64,000 nucleotides of DNA from Brevibacillus brevis (lineage in GTDB: Bacteria > Bacillota > Bacilli > Brevibacillales > Brevibacillaceae), in NCBI RefSeq assembly GCF_001039275.2, contig NZ_CP030117.1, forward strand, positions 1,066,001-1,130,000. The letters are read 5' to 3'. Shown here one piece after another: positions 34,055 to 43,304 of the stretch. The translations under genes and the position numbers were made by a program. Below the pieces are notes generated by a model. The model was not told the DNA's origin. It saw only the letters and a program-made list of their open reading frames with translations, and did not search any database. Each line of letters opens with the position of its first letter. Within the stretch, counting starts at the first letter, position 1.

Positions 34055-36187
34055 ATGAATTTGTTTACACGGTTTCTAGCAGCTTTTATGATCATTACAC
34101 TGCTCAGCGTCGGCGGAGTAGCAGGGACAAATTATTTTTTTCTTGAGCGTCTGGTCATGGAAAATAAATCTTCTCAGCTCGAGGATTCCCTGAATTATGC
34201 GGGTGACAAGATTCGTACATGGGCACAAGAGAGGCATGTATCGCTGGCACAGGTTGCCTCTTTGCCGAATATAAACAACATTCCGTTTCCCGAGACAGCG
34301 GACAATTTGCCTCCAGAGGTCGAGTACTGGGCGCAGACGGTGAAAGGGCTGGCAGAAGCTAATCCTACGACAACCACAGCGATCCTGCGACCAGATGGCA
34401 AAGCGATCATCAATCCGTCGAGGGGGTTTCGTCTTGAGGATTTGTCCTCCCGTGATTACTTCAGCAAAGCCGTTAAGGAACAAAAGCCAGTGATTGGTTC
34501 CGCTTTTGTGTCTACAGGGGATGGAAAGGTGAAGCTGCCATTTTCTACACCGGTCTACGATCAAAACAAAAAGCTGTCCGCTGTAGTCCAGCAAGCAGTG
34601 ACGCTCGATTCCATTGCAGCGTTTATTAACGGCTTTACTTTGGGAACGTCGGGTCGTGCGTACTTGATCGACCAAGACGGGCAACTGATCGCCGGCTCTA
34701 CTGAGCTCAAGGAGAGCAATTGGTACAAGGAGCAGCTGGATGCGCATGTAAAGCCGCTCGAAGCAGAAGTGGAAAAGGCCAAGCAATCAGGTGATGCCAA
34801 ACAAATCGAAAAGGCAGAAAAAGAGCTGAAAGCGGGTCAACTTTTCCCGAACATTTCGATGAAGCAATTTCCTCCGGCTGCCAAAGCTATCGAGACAAAA
34901 GCGACAGGCCTGATTATGGAACCATATACAAGCTATAACGAACAAGAAGCGATTACAGCTTACACTTACTTGGAAGAGCTGGGCTGGGCGCTAGTAATCG
35001 AGGAAAATTACAGCGATGTGTTGGCTAGCATTTACGAGAGTCGTAACATCAGCCTGGTGACGGTACTCGTTAGCCTGATAGCAGCAGTAGGGCTGAGCAT
35101 TTTCCTTGCACGCTCCCTGATTAAGCCAATCCAGACAATCGTCACAGCGCTCGATCAAACGGCAAAAGGCGATCTTACCTGTACGCTGGCATTGAATCGT
35201 TCGGACGAACTGGGTACGCTCAGCAAGGCATACAGCCTAATGACGGAAAACCTGCGCTCCATCATCAATCAGCTCTCGGCTTCGGGAGAGGAGCTGCAGC
35301 AGTTTTCCCAGTCCTTGATGCAAGCAAGCTCGGTGACCAGCACGGCCATGACGGAAGTGACTTCGACCATTGTGGAAATTACCAAGGGAGCCGAGGAAAC
35401 CAGCGGAAATATGGATCAAATCGCGAATGACATCAATGACTTGAACAGCTTGACAGTCGATATTCAGCGATTTACGGAGCAGACGCGAACGGCTTCTCTT
35501 GATATGATGGATGCTTTTCAGGAAGGGAAGGAAGCTGTCTTACAGGCGTCTACTAAAATGAATATGGTACAAAATTTGATGAACCAGAGCATGGAGTCTA
35601 TGACAGAGCTGCATGTCCAATCAGAGCGAATCGGGCAAATCTCTACCATGATCTCGTCGATTTCCAATCAGACGAATCTTTTGTCGCTAAATGCGGCGAT
35701 CGAAGCAGCGAGAGCGGGTGAAGCAGGCAGGGGATTTGCGGTGGTAGCTGATGAAATTCGCAAGCTGGCTCAGCAGACAGCAGATTCGACGCAAGACATT
35801 CAAGGGATCATTGATAACATCCAGTTGCAAATCAATCAGTTCATGAAGCGCTCAGAGGAAGGGCACGGCGTGATCGAGGAGGGCGTTCGAATCGTCGGAC
35901 AGACTGGAGAGACGTTGGGTGATTCCGTGGAGCGAGTACAACAGACCGTTGCTTCGATTGACGATATTAAACAGCGGATGGATGAGCAGGCCAAGCTGTC
36001 CAGGCAAATGGTCGATGCTGTTTTGGAAGTAACGGCTCTTTCCGAGGAAACATCGGCTGGCTCCGAGGAAGTACGTGCTGTGGCGGAAACGACGCTGGGC
36101 GATATGGACAGGCTGACGCAGTCTGTGACAGAACTGGATAAAATGATCCGACAGTTTGAAGCGTTGGTGAAGCATTTTAAGCTTTGA
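34055..36187 (+). CDS. Methyl-accepting chemotaxis protein, dCache sensor
   Basis: Encodes 710 aa; ATG 34055 follows AAGAGGTG. An N-terminal membrane segment and a second near 320-345 border a large dCache domain with [16 protein letters not shown] and [19 protein letters not shown]. An insertion rich in Lys/Glu ([20 protein letters not shown]) within the sensor domain is unusual. HAMP and signalling domain follow, with the hairpin-tip motif [20 protein letters not shown]. Its place behind tctCBA suggests taxis towards the transported acid (inference). Confidence 0.9.
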   Translation: MNLFTRFLAAFMIITLLSVGGVAGTNYFFLERLVMENKSSQLEDSLNYAGDKIRTWAQERHVSLAQVASLPNINNIPFPETADNLPPEVEYWAQTVKGLAEANPTTTTAILRPDGKAIINPSRGFRLEDLSSRDYFSKAVKEQKPVIGSAFVSTGDGKVKLPFSTPVYDQNKKLSAVVQQAVTLDSIAAFINGFTLGTSGRAYLIDQDGQLIAGSTELKESNWYKEQLDAHVKPLEAEVEKAKQSGDAKQIEKAEKELKAGQLFPNISMKQFPPAAKAIETKATGLIMEPYTSYNEQEAITAYTYLEELGWALVIEENYSDVLASIYESRNISLVTVLVSLIAAVGLSIFLARSLIKPIQTIVTALDQTAKGDLTCTLALNRSDELGTLSKAYSLMTENLRSIINQLSASGEELQQFSQSLMQASSVTSTAMTEVTSTIVEITKGAEETSGNMDQIANDINDLNSLTVDIQRFTEQTRTASLDMMDAFQEGKEAVLQASTKMNMVQNLMNQSMESMTELHVQSERIGQISTMISSISNQTNLLSLNAAIEAARAGEAGRGFAVVADEIRKLAQQTADSTQDIQGIIDNIQLQINQFMKRSEEGHGVIEEGVRIVGQTGETLGDSVERVQQTVASIDDIKQRMDEQAKLSRQMVDAVLEVTALSEETSAGSEEVRAVAETTLGDMDRLTQSVTELDKMIRQFEALVKHFKL

Positions 36188-36497
36188 GAAAGGCAGATTT
36201 TTGCCGCACACCAGTATCCATCTGCGTGAAAAAAACATTCGCCCGATTCACGACCAAAGGCATGACGAGGGAGGCTTCGATGCAGTCGCGGATGATTACG
36301 ATGAAGTGACAGAAGCGGAGCTCGCCCATGATTTTCTGATTTTTTCTACACCGATCTATTGGTACGGCATGTCGGGGCAGATGAAAAACTATGTGGATCG
36401 CTGGTCGCAGAGCTTGCGTGACAAGCGTTATTCCTTCAAAGAACGGGCAGTAGAGGAAGCAAAGATTTTTAATGCGTGGCTGAAGGACAAACAATAG
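36188..36497 (+). pseudogene. Truncated flavodoxin / NAD(P)H-dependent FMN reductase fragment
   Basis: The open stretch lacks the N-terminal flavin-phosphate-binding part (first ~30 residues) of the flavodoxin-like reductase fold. It keeps HDFLIFSTPIYWYGMSGQMK and NYVDRWSQSLRD, the classic middle of this family. It then jumps to a short C-terminal helix (EEAKIFNAWLKDK). Both an N-terminal and an internal deletion are therefore likely. It begins immediately after the chemoreceptor stop with no ribosome site, so it is a remnant. Confidence 0.7.
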
Positions 36498-36501
36498 CCT
36501 G

Positions 36502-36533
36502 AAAGACCGGAGAGAATTCCGGTCTTTCTTTTC
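36502..36533 (+). terminator. Terminator after the flavodoxin remnant
   Basis: AAAGACCGGA (36502-36511) pairs with TCCGGTCTTT (36518-36527), followed by CTTTTCTTT. The 280 nt from here to 36818 are A/T-rich and contain no gene; a promoter for the spike operon must lie there but I could not fix one. Confidence 0.85.
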
Positions 36534-36818
36534 TTTCAAACGAGCTCCTCATTCATCTAATAAAAGCGCTGCGTAATGAACTGCTTATAGCCCGGCTACC
36601 TAAGTGTTAGTAGTTACAAGATAATGGTCAATAAGTAGGTAGGGCAATTGGATATTTCCAAAAACAGGGTAAAAAGCACTAGGTTGTAAATAAAAAAAGG
36701 ACTTTGTGCTTATTTATGGTAATGGAAACAACTACTACCATTAATTTATCTATAAAGAATGGTCTATTTTGGTATAAGAGATAGAACATTGGATATATCC
36801 ACGGAGGGAGTAGTCTAC

Positions 36819-38285
36819 GTGAGTAATCGGGTTTTAACCTATGGAAATATTCAAGTGACACCTTACAACTTCACGCATTTGCAATCACTAAAAGTGGTTA
36901 AAAAGATGAACGAACACGCGAAGGTAACGATCACGGGCATTATTCCAGATGAGCTGAAAGACAGCTATGTGAATCTAACAAATGAACAAACGCATATCAA
37001 AATAGCTTTGACGGACGAGAAGGGGCAGCCGAAGCCATGGTTTCAAGGCATCGTGACGAATGTAAACATCCAATCCGTCAGGGGCATTTATTACCTAACA
37101 GTGAAGGCTGTTTCACATAGCTACTTATTGGATGTCAAACCGAGAAAACGCTCATTCCAAAATCCAGCGATGACTTATGCGGCGCTAGTCAAAATGGTGC
37201 TGTCCGCATATGGGAAAGCGGATTTTATCGATTCGGTCACGAACGGCAAGGCGATCAATACGTTTGTGATGCAATATGAAGAAACCGACTGGCAGTTTCT
37301 CCAGCGGATGGCATCGCGATTCTATACGGGCTTGGTGCCTGCAACGGCTTTTGATCTACCCAAATTTTATTTCGGTCTGCCCAAAGGGAAGGACAAAGGC
37401 AAGCTAGAGGTCGCGCATTATACGGTACAAAAGAGGGTGGGGGAATATCAGAGCGCTGCGGAAAACCGAGTGCCAGGAATTGATGATCAAGATTTTACGG
37501 TATATGAAGTGGAAAGCCCGCAGATCCTCGAAGTCGGTGATGAAGTGAGCTTCAAGTCCAAGAAGCTTGTCGTCGGAGAAGCTGTCACTGAAATGAAGGA
37601 AGGAATACTGACGCATACCTACAAGCTCTTTCCACATAAGGGACTCTCGCGCAAGAAAATGTATAACAACGCGATCATAGGTGCCTCTATCCAAGGGCGC
37701 GTTCTTCAGATTCAAAAAGATAATATCAGAGCCAAACTAGACATGGATGATCAACAGGATGAGAGTACTGCTTACTGGTTCCCTTATTCGACGATCTATA
37801 CGTCCGAGAACAATACAGGTTGGTATGTCATGCCGGAAATAGGCGACCAGATACGAATCTACTTCCCGAGCAAAAAGGAAGAGGACGGTATCGCCATCAG
37901 CTCGGTGCTCCGAGATAACCCAGGTGCCGAATCTCCGGCTCCCCAAAAGTCCTCCGCTCCAAGTAGCTCAAGACCGAGCGCGGGCCCCGATCGGATGAAA
38001 GATCCGGCTGTGAAGACCTTCCGCACGAAATACGGCAAGGAGATCATGCTGGCGCCAGATAAGATCGTGATATCAGCAGGCGGTATGTCTATCACAATCA
38101 GCGATAATACCGGAATCGAGATCGTGAGTGATAAAAATGTGAGCATTAGTGCTAGTAACGAGGCGTATCTGATCGGGCAAACGCTACGAGTCAAGGCCGA
38201 TAAGATCGAGCTGATTGGAAAAGGAAACACCATTTCATTAAATGAAAAGATCGAGATCAAGGGAACGGAGATAAAAATGAACTAA
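36819..38285 (+). CDS. VgrG / phage late-control-D-like spike protein
   Basis: Encodes 488 aa. GTG 36819 is 8 nt after ACGGAGGGAG; the longer frame upstream lacks a site. Residues ~1-210 form the gp27-like base (HLQSLKVVKKMNEHAKVTITG, RKRSFQNPAMTYAALVKMVL, MQYEETDWQFLQRMASRFYT). Residues ~290-370 are the OB-fold/gp5-like needle start (IIGASIQGRVLQIQKDNIRA, WFPYSTIYTSENNTGWYVMPEIGDQ). The C-terminal ~100 residues are a repetitive beta region (ITISDNTGIEIVSDKNVSIS). A trimeric spike is expected. It is a paralogue of the N-terminal 470 residues of the toxin-bearing protein at 40488. Confidence 0.82.
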   Translation: MSNRVLTYGNIQVTPYNFTHLQSLKVVKKMNEHAKVTITGIIPDELKDSYVNLTNEQTHIKIALTDEKGQPKPWFQGIVTNVNIQSVRGIYYLTVKAVSHSYLLDVKPRKRSFQNPAMTYAALVKMVLSAYGKADFIDSVTNGKAINTFVMQYEETDWQFLQRMASRFYTGLVPATAFDLPKFYFGLPKGKDKGKLEVAHYTVQKRVGEYQSAAENRVPGIDDQDFTVYEVESPQILEVGDEVSFKSKKLVVGEAVTEMKEGILTHTYKLFPHKGLSRKKMYNNAIIGASIQGRVLQIQKDNIRAKLDMDDQQDESTAYWFPYSTIYTSENNTGWYVMPEIGDQIRIYFPSKKEEDGIAISSVLRDNPGAESPAPQKSSAPSSSRPSAGPDRMKDPAVKTFRTKYGKEIMLAPDKIVISAGGMSITISDNTGIEIVSDKNVSISASNEAYLIGQTLRVKADKIELIGKGNTISLNEKIEIKGTEIKMN

Positions 38286-38303
38286 TGGGAGGAACACACG
38301 GTC

Positions 38304-38921
38304 ATGATGAAAGAAGAAGCACTCCAGCATCTGCACGACCAGGTGTTTTTGCCTGCTTTGGCAGAACGGGTGGCGGCAGTCCAGCTATTTTTCCATCAAC
38401 ATCAAGCCCAGCTCGTCGATGAGTTTGTGGAGTCGTTTCGACAGATCGCAAGTCGGATCAAAGTCATGCAGGATCGTGAGGAGCTAGCACCTGTTGGATT
38501 TATTCATTACTCCATGCTGAGGACATCTATTCTGGAAGGTACTTATACCTACCTCATTGAGGCTTATACAGATCAGTGGTATTGGGAACCTGTCGAATGC
38601 TATGCCAGATACGACGCCAGTTGGGCTTTTCAAGAGATTTCATCGTTGATTCGTCTTCTAGATGAGCAGCGTAAAAAGTACATCGGTGTTCTACACACAG
38701 CGGATGTGGAGCATATGGTATGGAAGCGTTTGGATTGTTTTAGTCAAATGGTGACGGATCTGATCCGGATAGCGATCCAAGAAGCCATAAAACTCCCAGA
38801 GTATTCGGAGATAAATAAGGCGAAATGTTTGCGCATCAGGGTCGGGGAGTTTAAGGACTTTAGCGAAGATGTGCATATTGATGATGGTTCCACACGAGAT
38901 CAAATCAAGGGGGCGGGATGA
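38304..38921 (+). CDS. Unidentified 205-aa protein of the spike operon
   Basis: Mostly helical and soluble, acidic, rich in aromatic residues (YTYLIEAYTDQWYWEPVECYARYDASWAFQEI). No signal peptide or membrane segment. GGGAGGAA lies 11 nt before ATG 38304. Located 18 nt after the first spike gene and one base before the next start region, so it belongs to the operon. Could be a spike adaptor or loading protein. No family recognised. Confidence 0.7.
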   Translation: MMKEEALQHLHDQVFLPALAERVAAVQLFFHQHQAQLVDEFVESFRQIASRIKVMQDREELAPVGFIHYSMLRTSILEGTYTYLIEAYTDQWYWEPVECYARYDASWAFQEISSLIRLLDEQRKKYIGVLHTADVEHMVWKRLDCFSQMVTDLIRIAIQEAIKLPEYSEINKAKCLRIRVGEFKDFSEDVHIDDGSTRDQIKGAG

Positions 38922-38922
38922 C

Positions 38923-39423
38923 TTGAGAGATTACTACCAACTCATGGATGACAGTCGAATCGCTCAAAAGGTGAAACCGCAGGGTCTACGAAAGGAAGAC
39001 AGCTTCGCACAGCTCCCGCCTGTCTCGATTTTAGATGTCGCTGAACATAGCTTCAACGAGTACACAGACTGGCTGGAAAAGCCTGTGCCTATGATGTCAC
39101 AACAGATGAAGTCGATTATCGAGAAATACAATCCGAGAATTCAGTGGAAATGTGTCCATTTGATAGACAAGCGATCTGGCTCACAAAACGTGTACTGGGT
39201 CATGCAAATACCTACCTTGGATTGTCTTTCACAGGATAGCGAGTTTTATCTAAATGGAACCGTAAAGAGACTTGTGTTAGACCACGAAAAGATCAAGGCG
39301 CATCATTTTTTTGCCATTGAAGGAATTTTGGAGCCGTATATCGTGGTGAGTCTCGATGTAGCAGAAAGCTTACTGCGTAGAAGCTATACGGGCTTTGTTT
39401 TACAAAAAGTAGAGCAGGCGTAA
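38923..39423 (+). CDS. Imm11/DUF1629-like protein of the spike operon
   Basis: Encodes 166 aa from TTG 38923, just after the previous stop, with GGGGGCGGG upstream. The C-terminal half resembles DUF1629 (Imm11) proteins: YNPRIQWKCVHLIDKRSG, QNVYWVMQIPTLDCL, HHFFAIEGILEPYIVVSLDVAESLLRRSYTGF. These are found beside bacterial toxin genes and some are immunity proteins. Here it sits upstream of the toxin, so an accessory or orphan-immunity role is possible. Family call is tentative. Confidence 0.55.
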   Translation: MRDYYQLMDDSRIAQKVKPQGLRKEDSFAQLPPVSILDVAEHSFNEYTDWLEKPVPMMSQQMKSIIEKYNPRIQWKCVHLIDKRSGSQNVYWVMQIPTLDCLSQDSEFYLNGTVKRLVLDHEKIKAHHFFAIEGILEPYIVVSLDVAESLLRRSYTGFVLQKVEQA

Positions 39424-39434
39424 CGGAGGGAGTC

Positions 39435-40058
39435 ATGACCGTTTACTGGGATGAGAAGATCTTGGATGCCTGGAATGACATCCTGAAACGACGTGAAATC
39501 AAGGAAGTAGAAGAGAAGATGGCACAAATGTCACCTGAAGAATGGCTGGCAGGAGTGCAGCGTGGTGTCATTGAGTACGAAGGGCAAACGATTTATTGCG
39601 AAGAGAAGCTATTTTTCAACGAGCAGATGACGATTCATCTCCCAACGTCTATGTGGCTGATTCCTAGAGGGATCGAATCAAAAGGAAATACAACTCACCA
39701 GCATGATCAGATGACTTACAAAAATGAAAAAGGCACAGTCATGTTTGGTCTGACACATATGACGCACCTCATACAGATGGACGATGTAGAGCAATTTTTG
39801 AGTACAATGACGATTCAGTTGAAAAAAAAGCAAGCGGGCTTGCAAGTCGTACATAACGAAGTGATTGAGCTCAGTGAAGTGAAGGTGGCGAGTAGCGAAT
39901 TCGTCATACCGATAAAGAACGGGAAGTATTATCAAATCTTGTTTGTTACTGCACTAGAGGGGAGATTGCTGCTCGGTAGCTTCCATTTCGCAGCTGACGA
40001 AGTGATTGTATGGCAGCCATTAGCTAGAGCCTTGATTCGAACGATGCGACTGGTATGA
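39435..40058 (+). CDS. DcrB/DUF1795-like protein, possible effector chaperone
   Basis: Encodes 207 aa; GGAGGGAG precedes ATG 39435. After a helical N-terminus the layout is beta-rich: MTIHLPTSMWLIP, VMFGLTHM, then EVKVASSEFVIPIKNGKYYQ and ILFVTALEGRLLLGSFHF, ending WQPLARALIRTMRLV. This is the pattern of DcrB/DUF1795 proteins, which include the Eag chaperones that load PAAR effectors in type VI secretion. It is placed directly before the PAAR-like gene, which fits. Assignment rests on pattern only. Confidence 0.5.
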   Translation: MTVYWDEKILDAWNDILKRREIKEVEEKMAQMSPEEWLAGVQRGVIEYEGQTIYCEEKLFFNEQMTIHLPTSMWLIPRGIESKGNTTHQHDQMTYKNEKGTVMFGLTHMTHLIQMDDVEQFLSTMTIQLKKKQAGLQVVHNEVIELSEVKVASSEFVIPIKNGKYYQILFVTALEGRLLLGSFHFAADEVIVWQPLARALIRTMRLV

Positions 40059-40096
40059 GTTATTGCAACGTTATGTAACGAAAGGGGAGTAGGGAG

Positions 40097-40465
40097 ATGC
40101 TTTTGTCTTTGCTTCAACTTCTGGCTCCGAAGGCACACGGTGAGTATTCCTATGTTGTACGTGGGGCAACCGTAAAATGCAGTGAGGGAACAGACACCAG
40201 CTTTTTAAATTTGCCGCAATGCCACGGAGTATACGCGCGTGGTAAACCGGTCATGAATATTGCCGATAACGTTGTCGATGCCAATATTGGGTGTTTTGGT
40301 ATTTGCAGGGAAACAGGAACCGTATGTAGACCAATGATAGCTAACAAGTGGACGGAAGGAAAGCACGATGTACTGGTAAAAAACGAGCCAGCCTTACTCA
40401 GTAAGTCGGAGCTGATTTGTACTGTCAAAGGGATTATTACGATTGAAAAGGATGGGCAGGATTGA
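40097..40465 (+). CDS. PAAR-like protein (DUF4280)
   Basis: Encodes 122 aa. Cys-containing beta structure matches DUF4280: YVVRGATVKCSEGTDTSFLNL, ADNVVDANIGCFGICRETG, CRPMIANKWTEGKHDVLVKN, ALLSKSELICTVKGIITIEKDG. PAAR-type proteins cap the tip of VgrG spikes and carry effectors. TAGGGAG is adjacent to the ATG. Its last 23 nt overlap the region before the toxin-spike start at 40488, so coupling is likely. Confidence 0.82.
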   Translation: MLLSLLQLLAPKAHGEYSYVVRGATVKCSEGTDTSFLNLPQCHGVYARGKPVMNIADNVVDANIGCFGICRETGTVCRPMIANKWTEGKHDVLVKNEPALLSKSELICTVKGIITIEKDGQD

Positions 40466-40487
40466 TGTGATTGAAGGAGAGGAGTTT

Positions 40488-43304
40488 ATGCAGGGAACGG
40501 ATGGAGTCATGACCTACCAGGATATACAGATTGTCTGGCCCTATGGAACGATCCGACTTGATCGGTTGGAATTTGTCCATCAAACTGGCGAACATGCAAA
40601 ATTACGCTTTACAGGTATTGTTCCCGAAGAAAAAGAAGATGAGATTATACATAGAGCAAGCAGCCACGACGTTATTGAGCTGTGTCAGAAGGTAGGAAAG
40701 CAGAAGAAGTCGATATTTATCGGACGACTACATCATGTGGAGATCAAGGTTGTCCGTGATGTCCACTATGTGACGGTGGAAGCTGTATCGCATACCTATG
40801 CCATGGATATGGGCGTGAAGATGCGTTCTTTTCAAGACGAGAGCCGATTGTACTCAAGTATTGTAGATGAGCTCGTGTCGAAGTATCCTGGTGGAGATAT
40901 GATCGATAATGCCTTCAATGATCTCAAACAGGGCAAATACATCATGCAGTACGAAGAGACGGACTGGGTGTTTTTAAAACGAATTGCCTCTCACGTAGGG
41001 GCTGTCCTCGTACCAGATGTGAGTGCAAATAAGGTGCGCTTCTGGGTCGGTCTACCAGAGGGAAGAAAGCAGATCAAGCTGAAAGACAGGCCATACGAGG
41101 TTAACCAGTCCATCGCACCATATAGGACCTACACGTTTGAACACGACGATGTTTTAGAGCTTGGGGATGAAGTGTTACGAGAGGGGCAGACCTTCGCTAT
41201 TACCAAGCGAATAGCAAGCATGGCAGATGGTCTATTCAGGTGGACGTATGTTTGCGCAACTCGCAAAAGTGTGAAACAAAAGAAGTTCTATAACAAAGCC
41301 ATCATCGGTGCCGCTATCGACGGGAAAATCATTCAAATCGGACGAAACCAAGTCAAAATCCATCTCACTATCGATAAAACGCAAGATAAGAGCAAGGCAC
41401 AGTGGTTCCCGTATGGGGCGGAAGGCAACCAAATCCTATACCTCATGCCGGAGATCGGCTCTAAAGTAAAATTGTATTTCCCAGGTGCCGATGAGGACGA
41501 TGCGATGGTCATCAACTCCGTCCGTCATGCGCCACAGGGAAGCTTTGTCGAGAAGAACGACAAGCGAATGGTGGACCCGGGAGTCAAATCGTTTGGCATC
41601 CCACAAGGAAAAGAATTCACCATGGGAGACACCGAACTGAGGATGACCGCCAAAGAAGGTGCGTTGGAAATCTCGATGAGTAGCCTCTGGGGTGTGAGTC
41701 TGAACAGTACCACGAATGTAAACATTCAAGCGTCAGGAGAGCTGAATGTAAATGGTGCCGCTGTCTACATGGTGGGTTCGGGAGGGATGTACCTCGATAC
41801 AGCTACGGATACGATCGCATTAGTAGAAGAGAACGACACGAGTAGCGATCAGATTCTTCTGGATGCGGAGAAGAGTCATTCTTTTGCACCAATCTTGAGT
41901 CCGTTTGAACAAGATATTAAGAGTCTAGGCTGGCAGGGCGCGGTAGATAAACGACTCGTAGATCACGATGCGGCCGAAGCCAAAGGGGAAGGGGAAGTCG
42001 TTGAAGAGACCCTGTCGTCGCTATGGAACTTTGCCGTAGATGTTGCCGATGTTGCCTACACGGGCGTACAATTGTTAGCGAGTGATGAGGGTGAGACGGT
42101 CACCAACATTAGGGGAGCTAAGGTTAAGTCGTTAACCGAGGGGAACAACTTAGCAAAAGAAACAGAACAAAAAGCTACGAGTGCGGCAAACTATGTAGGA
42201 GATGTGTTTCAGGGCGAGAAGTCGTTCGGTGAAATCGGTCAAGATATAAAAGCGGCTGGTGTAAAAGTCGGAGAGAGCGTCATGCAAGACTACGTTATTC
42301 CAGTCGGGGTGAATTGGCTACACCATATAGAAGACAAGTATGGAGGTGAAGAAGCAAAGCTAAAAAGAACACTGGAGGAAAGCTACCAACGAGGTAGGAA
42401 TAGGGGAAGAGTAGATGTCATAGGTGCTGAGGTAATCGCGAGTGGACTGTCAGGTGGAATGGGTGGAGCCGCTATGAAGACAGTGACTACAACCGCCAAA
42501 CTGACGCCAGATGGACCAAATAGGGATCGTACGCCAGATGGTAACGGCAGAGATGGAAGCAACGGAAGCAATAGAAGCGACGGAAATGAAACTCCATTAT
42601 TCGGACTTTTTGACTCGATTAAAAAAGATATGGAAACGCTGGATGGGAAGTTCAAAACGAAGGCGAAGACTGTTGAAGATGCGTTGAAAGAAATGCAAGA
42701 GATGGTTAATAGTTTTGTAGCTGCTATGCAAGGATTTTCCAATCTGGTTCCCGATACAGGTACGCCGAAGTTATTTTCGTTGGACGGGAATGGTGGTGGC
42801 GGGCATAACCATAATACTGGGAATAATAGAAATAATAAGCGAGATAATGAGGGGACGGGTGATGCTACTAAGTTTAAATTTCCTGATGACCCAATGAGAG
42901 ATGTTAGTGGTTCTGGTAGAATTTCAAACCCAACAGAATGGAATGATATACTAAAAGATGTAGAATCTCAAGGTGGAAAAATTAACTACACAACTGATTC
43001 AACCACCATGGGATATGGACCAAATGGCACAAGAGGAAATCCAGGTACTATATCAATAGATCCTGATGCATCTTTTAGTGCTTTGAAACATGAATATCAA
43101 CATTTTCTTGATGACAAAGCAAGTGGTTGGGAAGGTTGGAGAGTAAAATTAACTGATTATGATGAAGCTTATCGATGGGAGGTAAATGCTTATCAAATAG
43201 AAATTGATATGGCAAAAGAGCTAGGAAGAAATGATGTAGTTGAGCATTTACTAAAAAATTTAGAAAAAGAAAAATCCAAAATTTATAATCCATGGGGTGA
43301 TTAA
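40488..43304 (+). CDS. VgrG-like spike with C-terminal zincin toxin domain
   Basis: Encodes 938 aa; ATG 40488 is 6 nt after GGAGAGGAG. Residues ~1-470 repeat the spike plan of the first gene (HAKLRFTGIVPEE, MQYEETDWVFLKRIASHVGA, IIGAAIDGKIIQIGRNQVKI, ALEISMSSLWGVSLNSTTNV). Residues ~480-700 are a connector with a small-residue helix (GLSGGMGGAAMK). A Gly/Asn/Asp-rich linker follows (to ~800). The last ~135 residues hold an HExxH site, H868-E869-Y-Q-H872, and a downstream Glu (E898, in WEVNAYQIE), the gluzincin arrangement. A metallopeptidase toxin delivered by the spike is inferred. The tip is A/T-rich, suggesting a swapped-in module. Confidence 0.8.
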   Translation: MQGTDGVMTYQDIQIVWPYGTIRLDRLEFVHQTGEHAKLRFTGIVPEEKEDEIIHRASSHDVIELCQKVGKQKKSIFIGRLHHVEIKVVRDVHYVTVEAVSHTYAMDMGVKMRSFQDESRLYSSIVDELVSKYPGGDMIDNAFNDLKQGKYIMQYEETDWVFLKRIASHVGAVLVPDVSANKVRFWVGLPEGRKQIKLKDRPYEVNQSIAPYRTYTFEHDDVLELGDEVLREGQTFAITKRIASMADGLFRWTYVCATRKSVKQKKFYNKAIIGAAIDGKIIQIGRNQVKIHLTIDKTQDKSKAQWFPYGAEGNQILYLMPEIGSKVKLYFPGADEDDAMVINSVRHAPQGSFVEKNDKRMVDPGVKSFGIPQGKEFTMGDTELRMTAKEGALEISMSSLWGVSLNSTTNVNIQASGELNVNGAAVYMVGSGGMYLDTATDTIALVEENDTSSDQILLDAEKSHSFAPILSPFEQDIKSLGWQGAVDKRLVDHDAAEAKGEGEVVEETLSSLWNFAVDVADVAYTGVQLLASDEGETVTNIRGAKVKSLTEGNNLAKETEQKATSAANYVGDVFQGEKSFGEIGQDIKAAGVKVGESVMQDYVIPVGVNWLHHIEDKYGGEEAKLKRTLEESYQRGRNRGRVDVIGAEVIASGLSGGMGGAAMKTVTTTAKLTPDGPNRDRTPDGNGRDGSNGSNRSDGNETPLFGLFDSIKKDMETLDGKFKTKAKTVEDALKEMQEMVNSFVAAMQGFSNLVPDTGTPKLFSLDGNGGGGHNHNTGNNRNNKRDNEGTGDATKFKFPDDPMRDVSGSGRISNPTEWNDILKDVESQGGKINYTTDSTTMGYGPNGTRGNPGTISIDPDASFSALKHEYQHFLDDKASGWEGWRVKLTDYDEAYRWEVNAYQIEIDMAKELGRNDVVEHLLKNLEKEKSKIYNPWGD

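Noticed and set aside
34076..34786. Minus-strand open frame of 236 codons inside the second chemoreceptor
   Set aside because: Shadow of the sensor-domain coding strand; Leu/Arg/His-rich with no motif.
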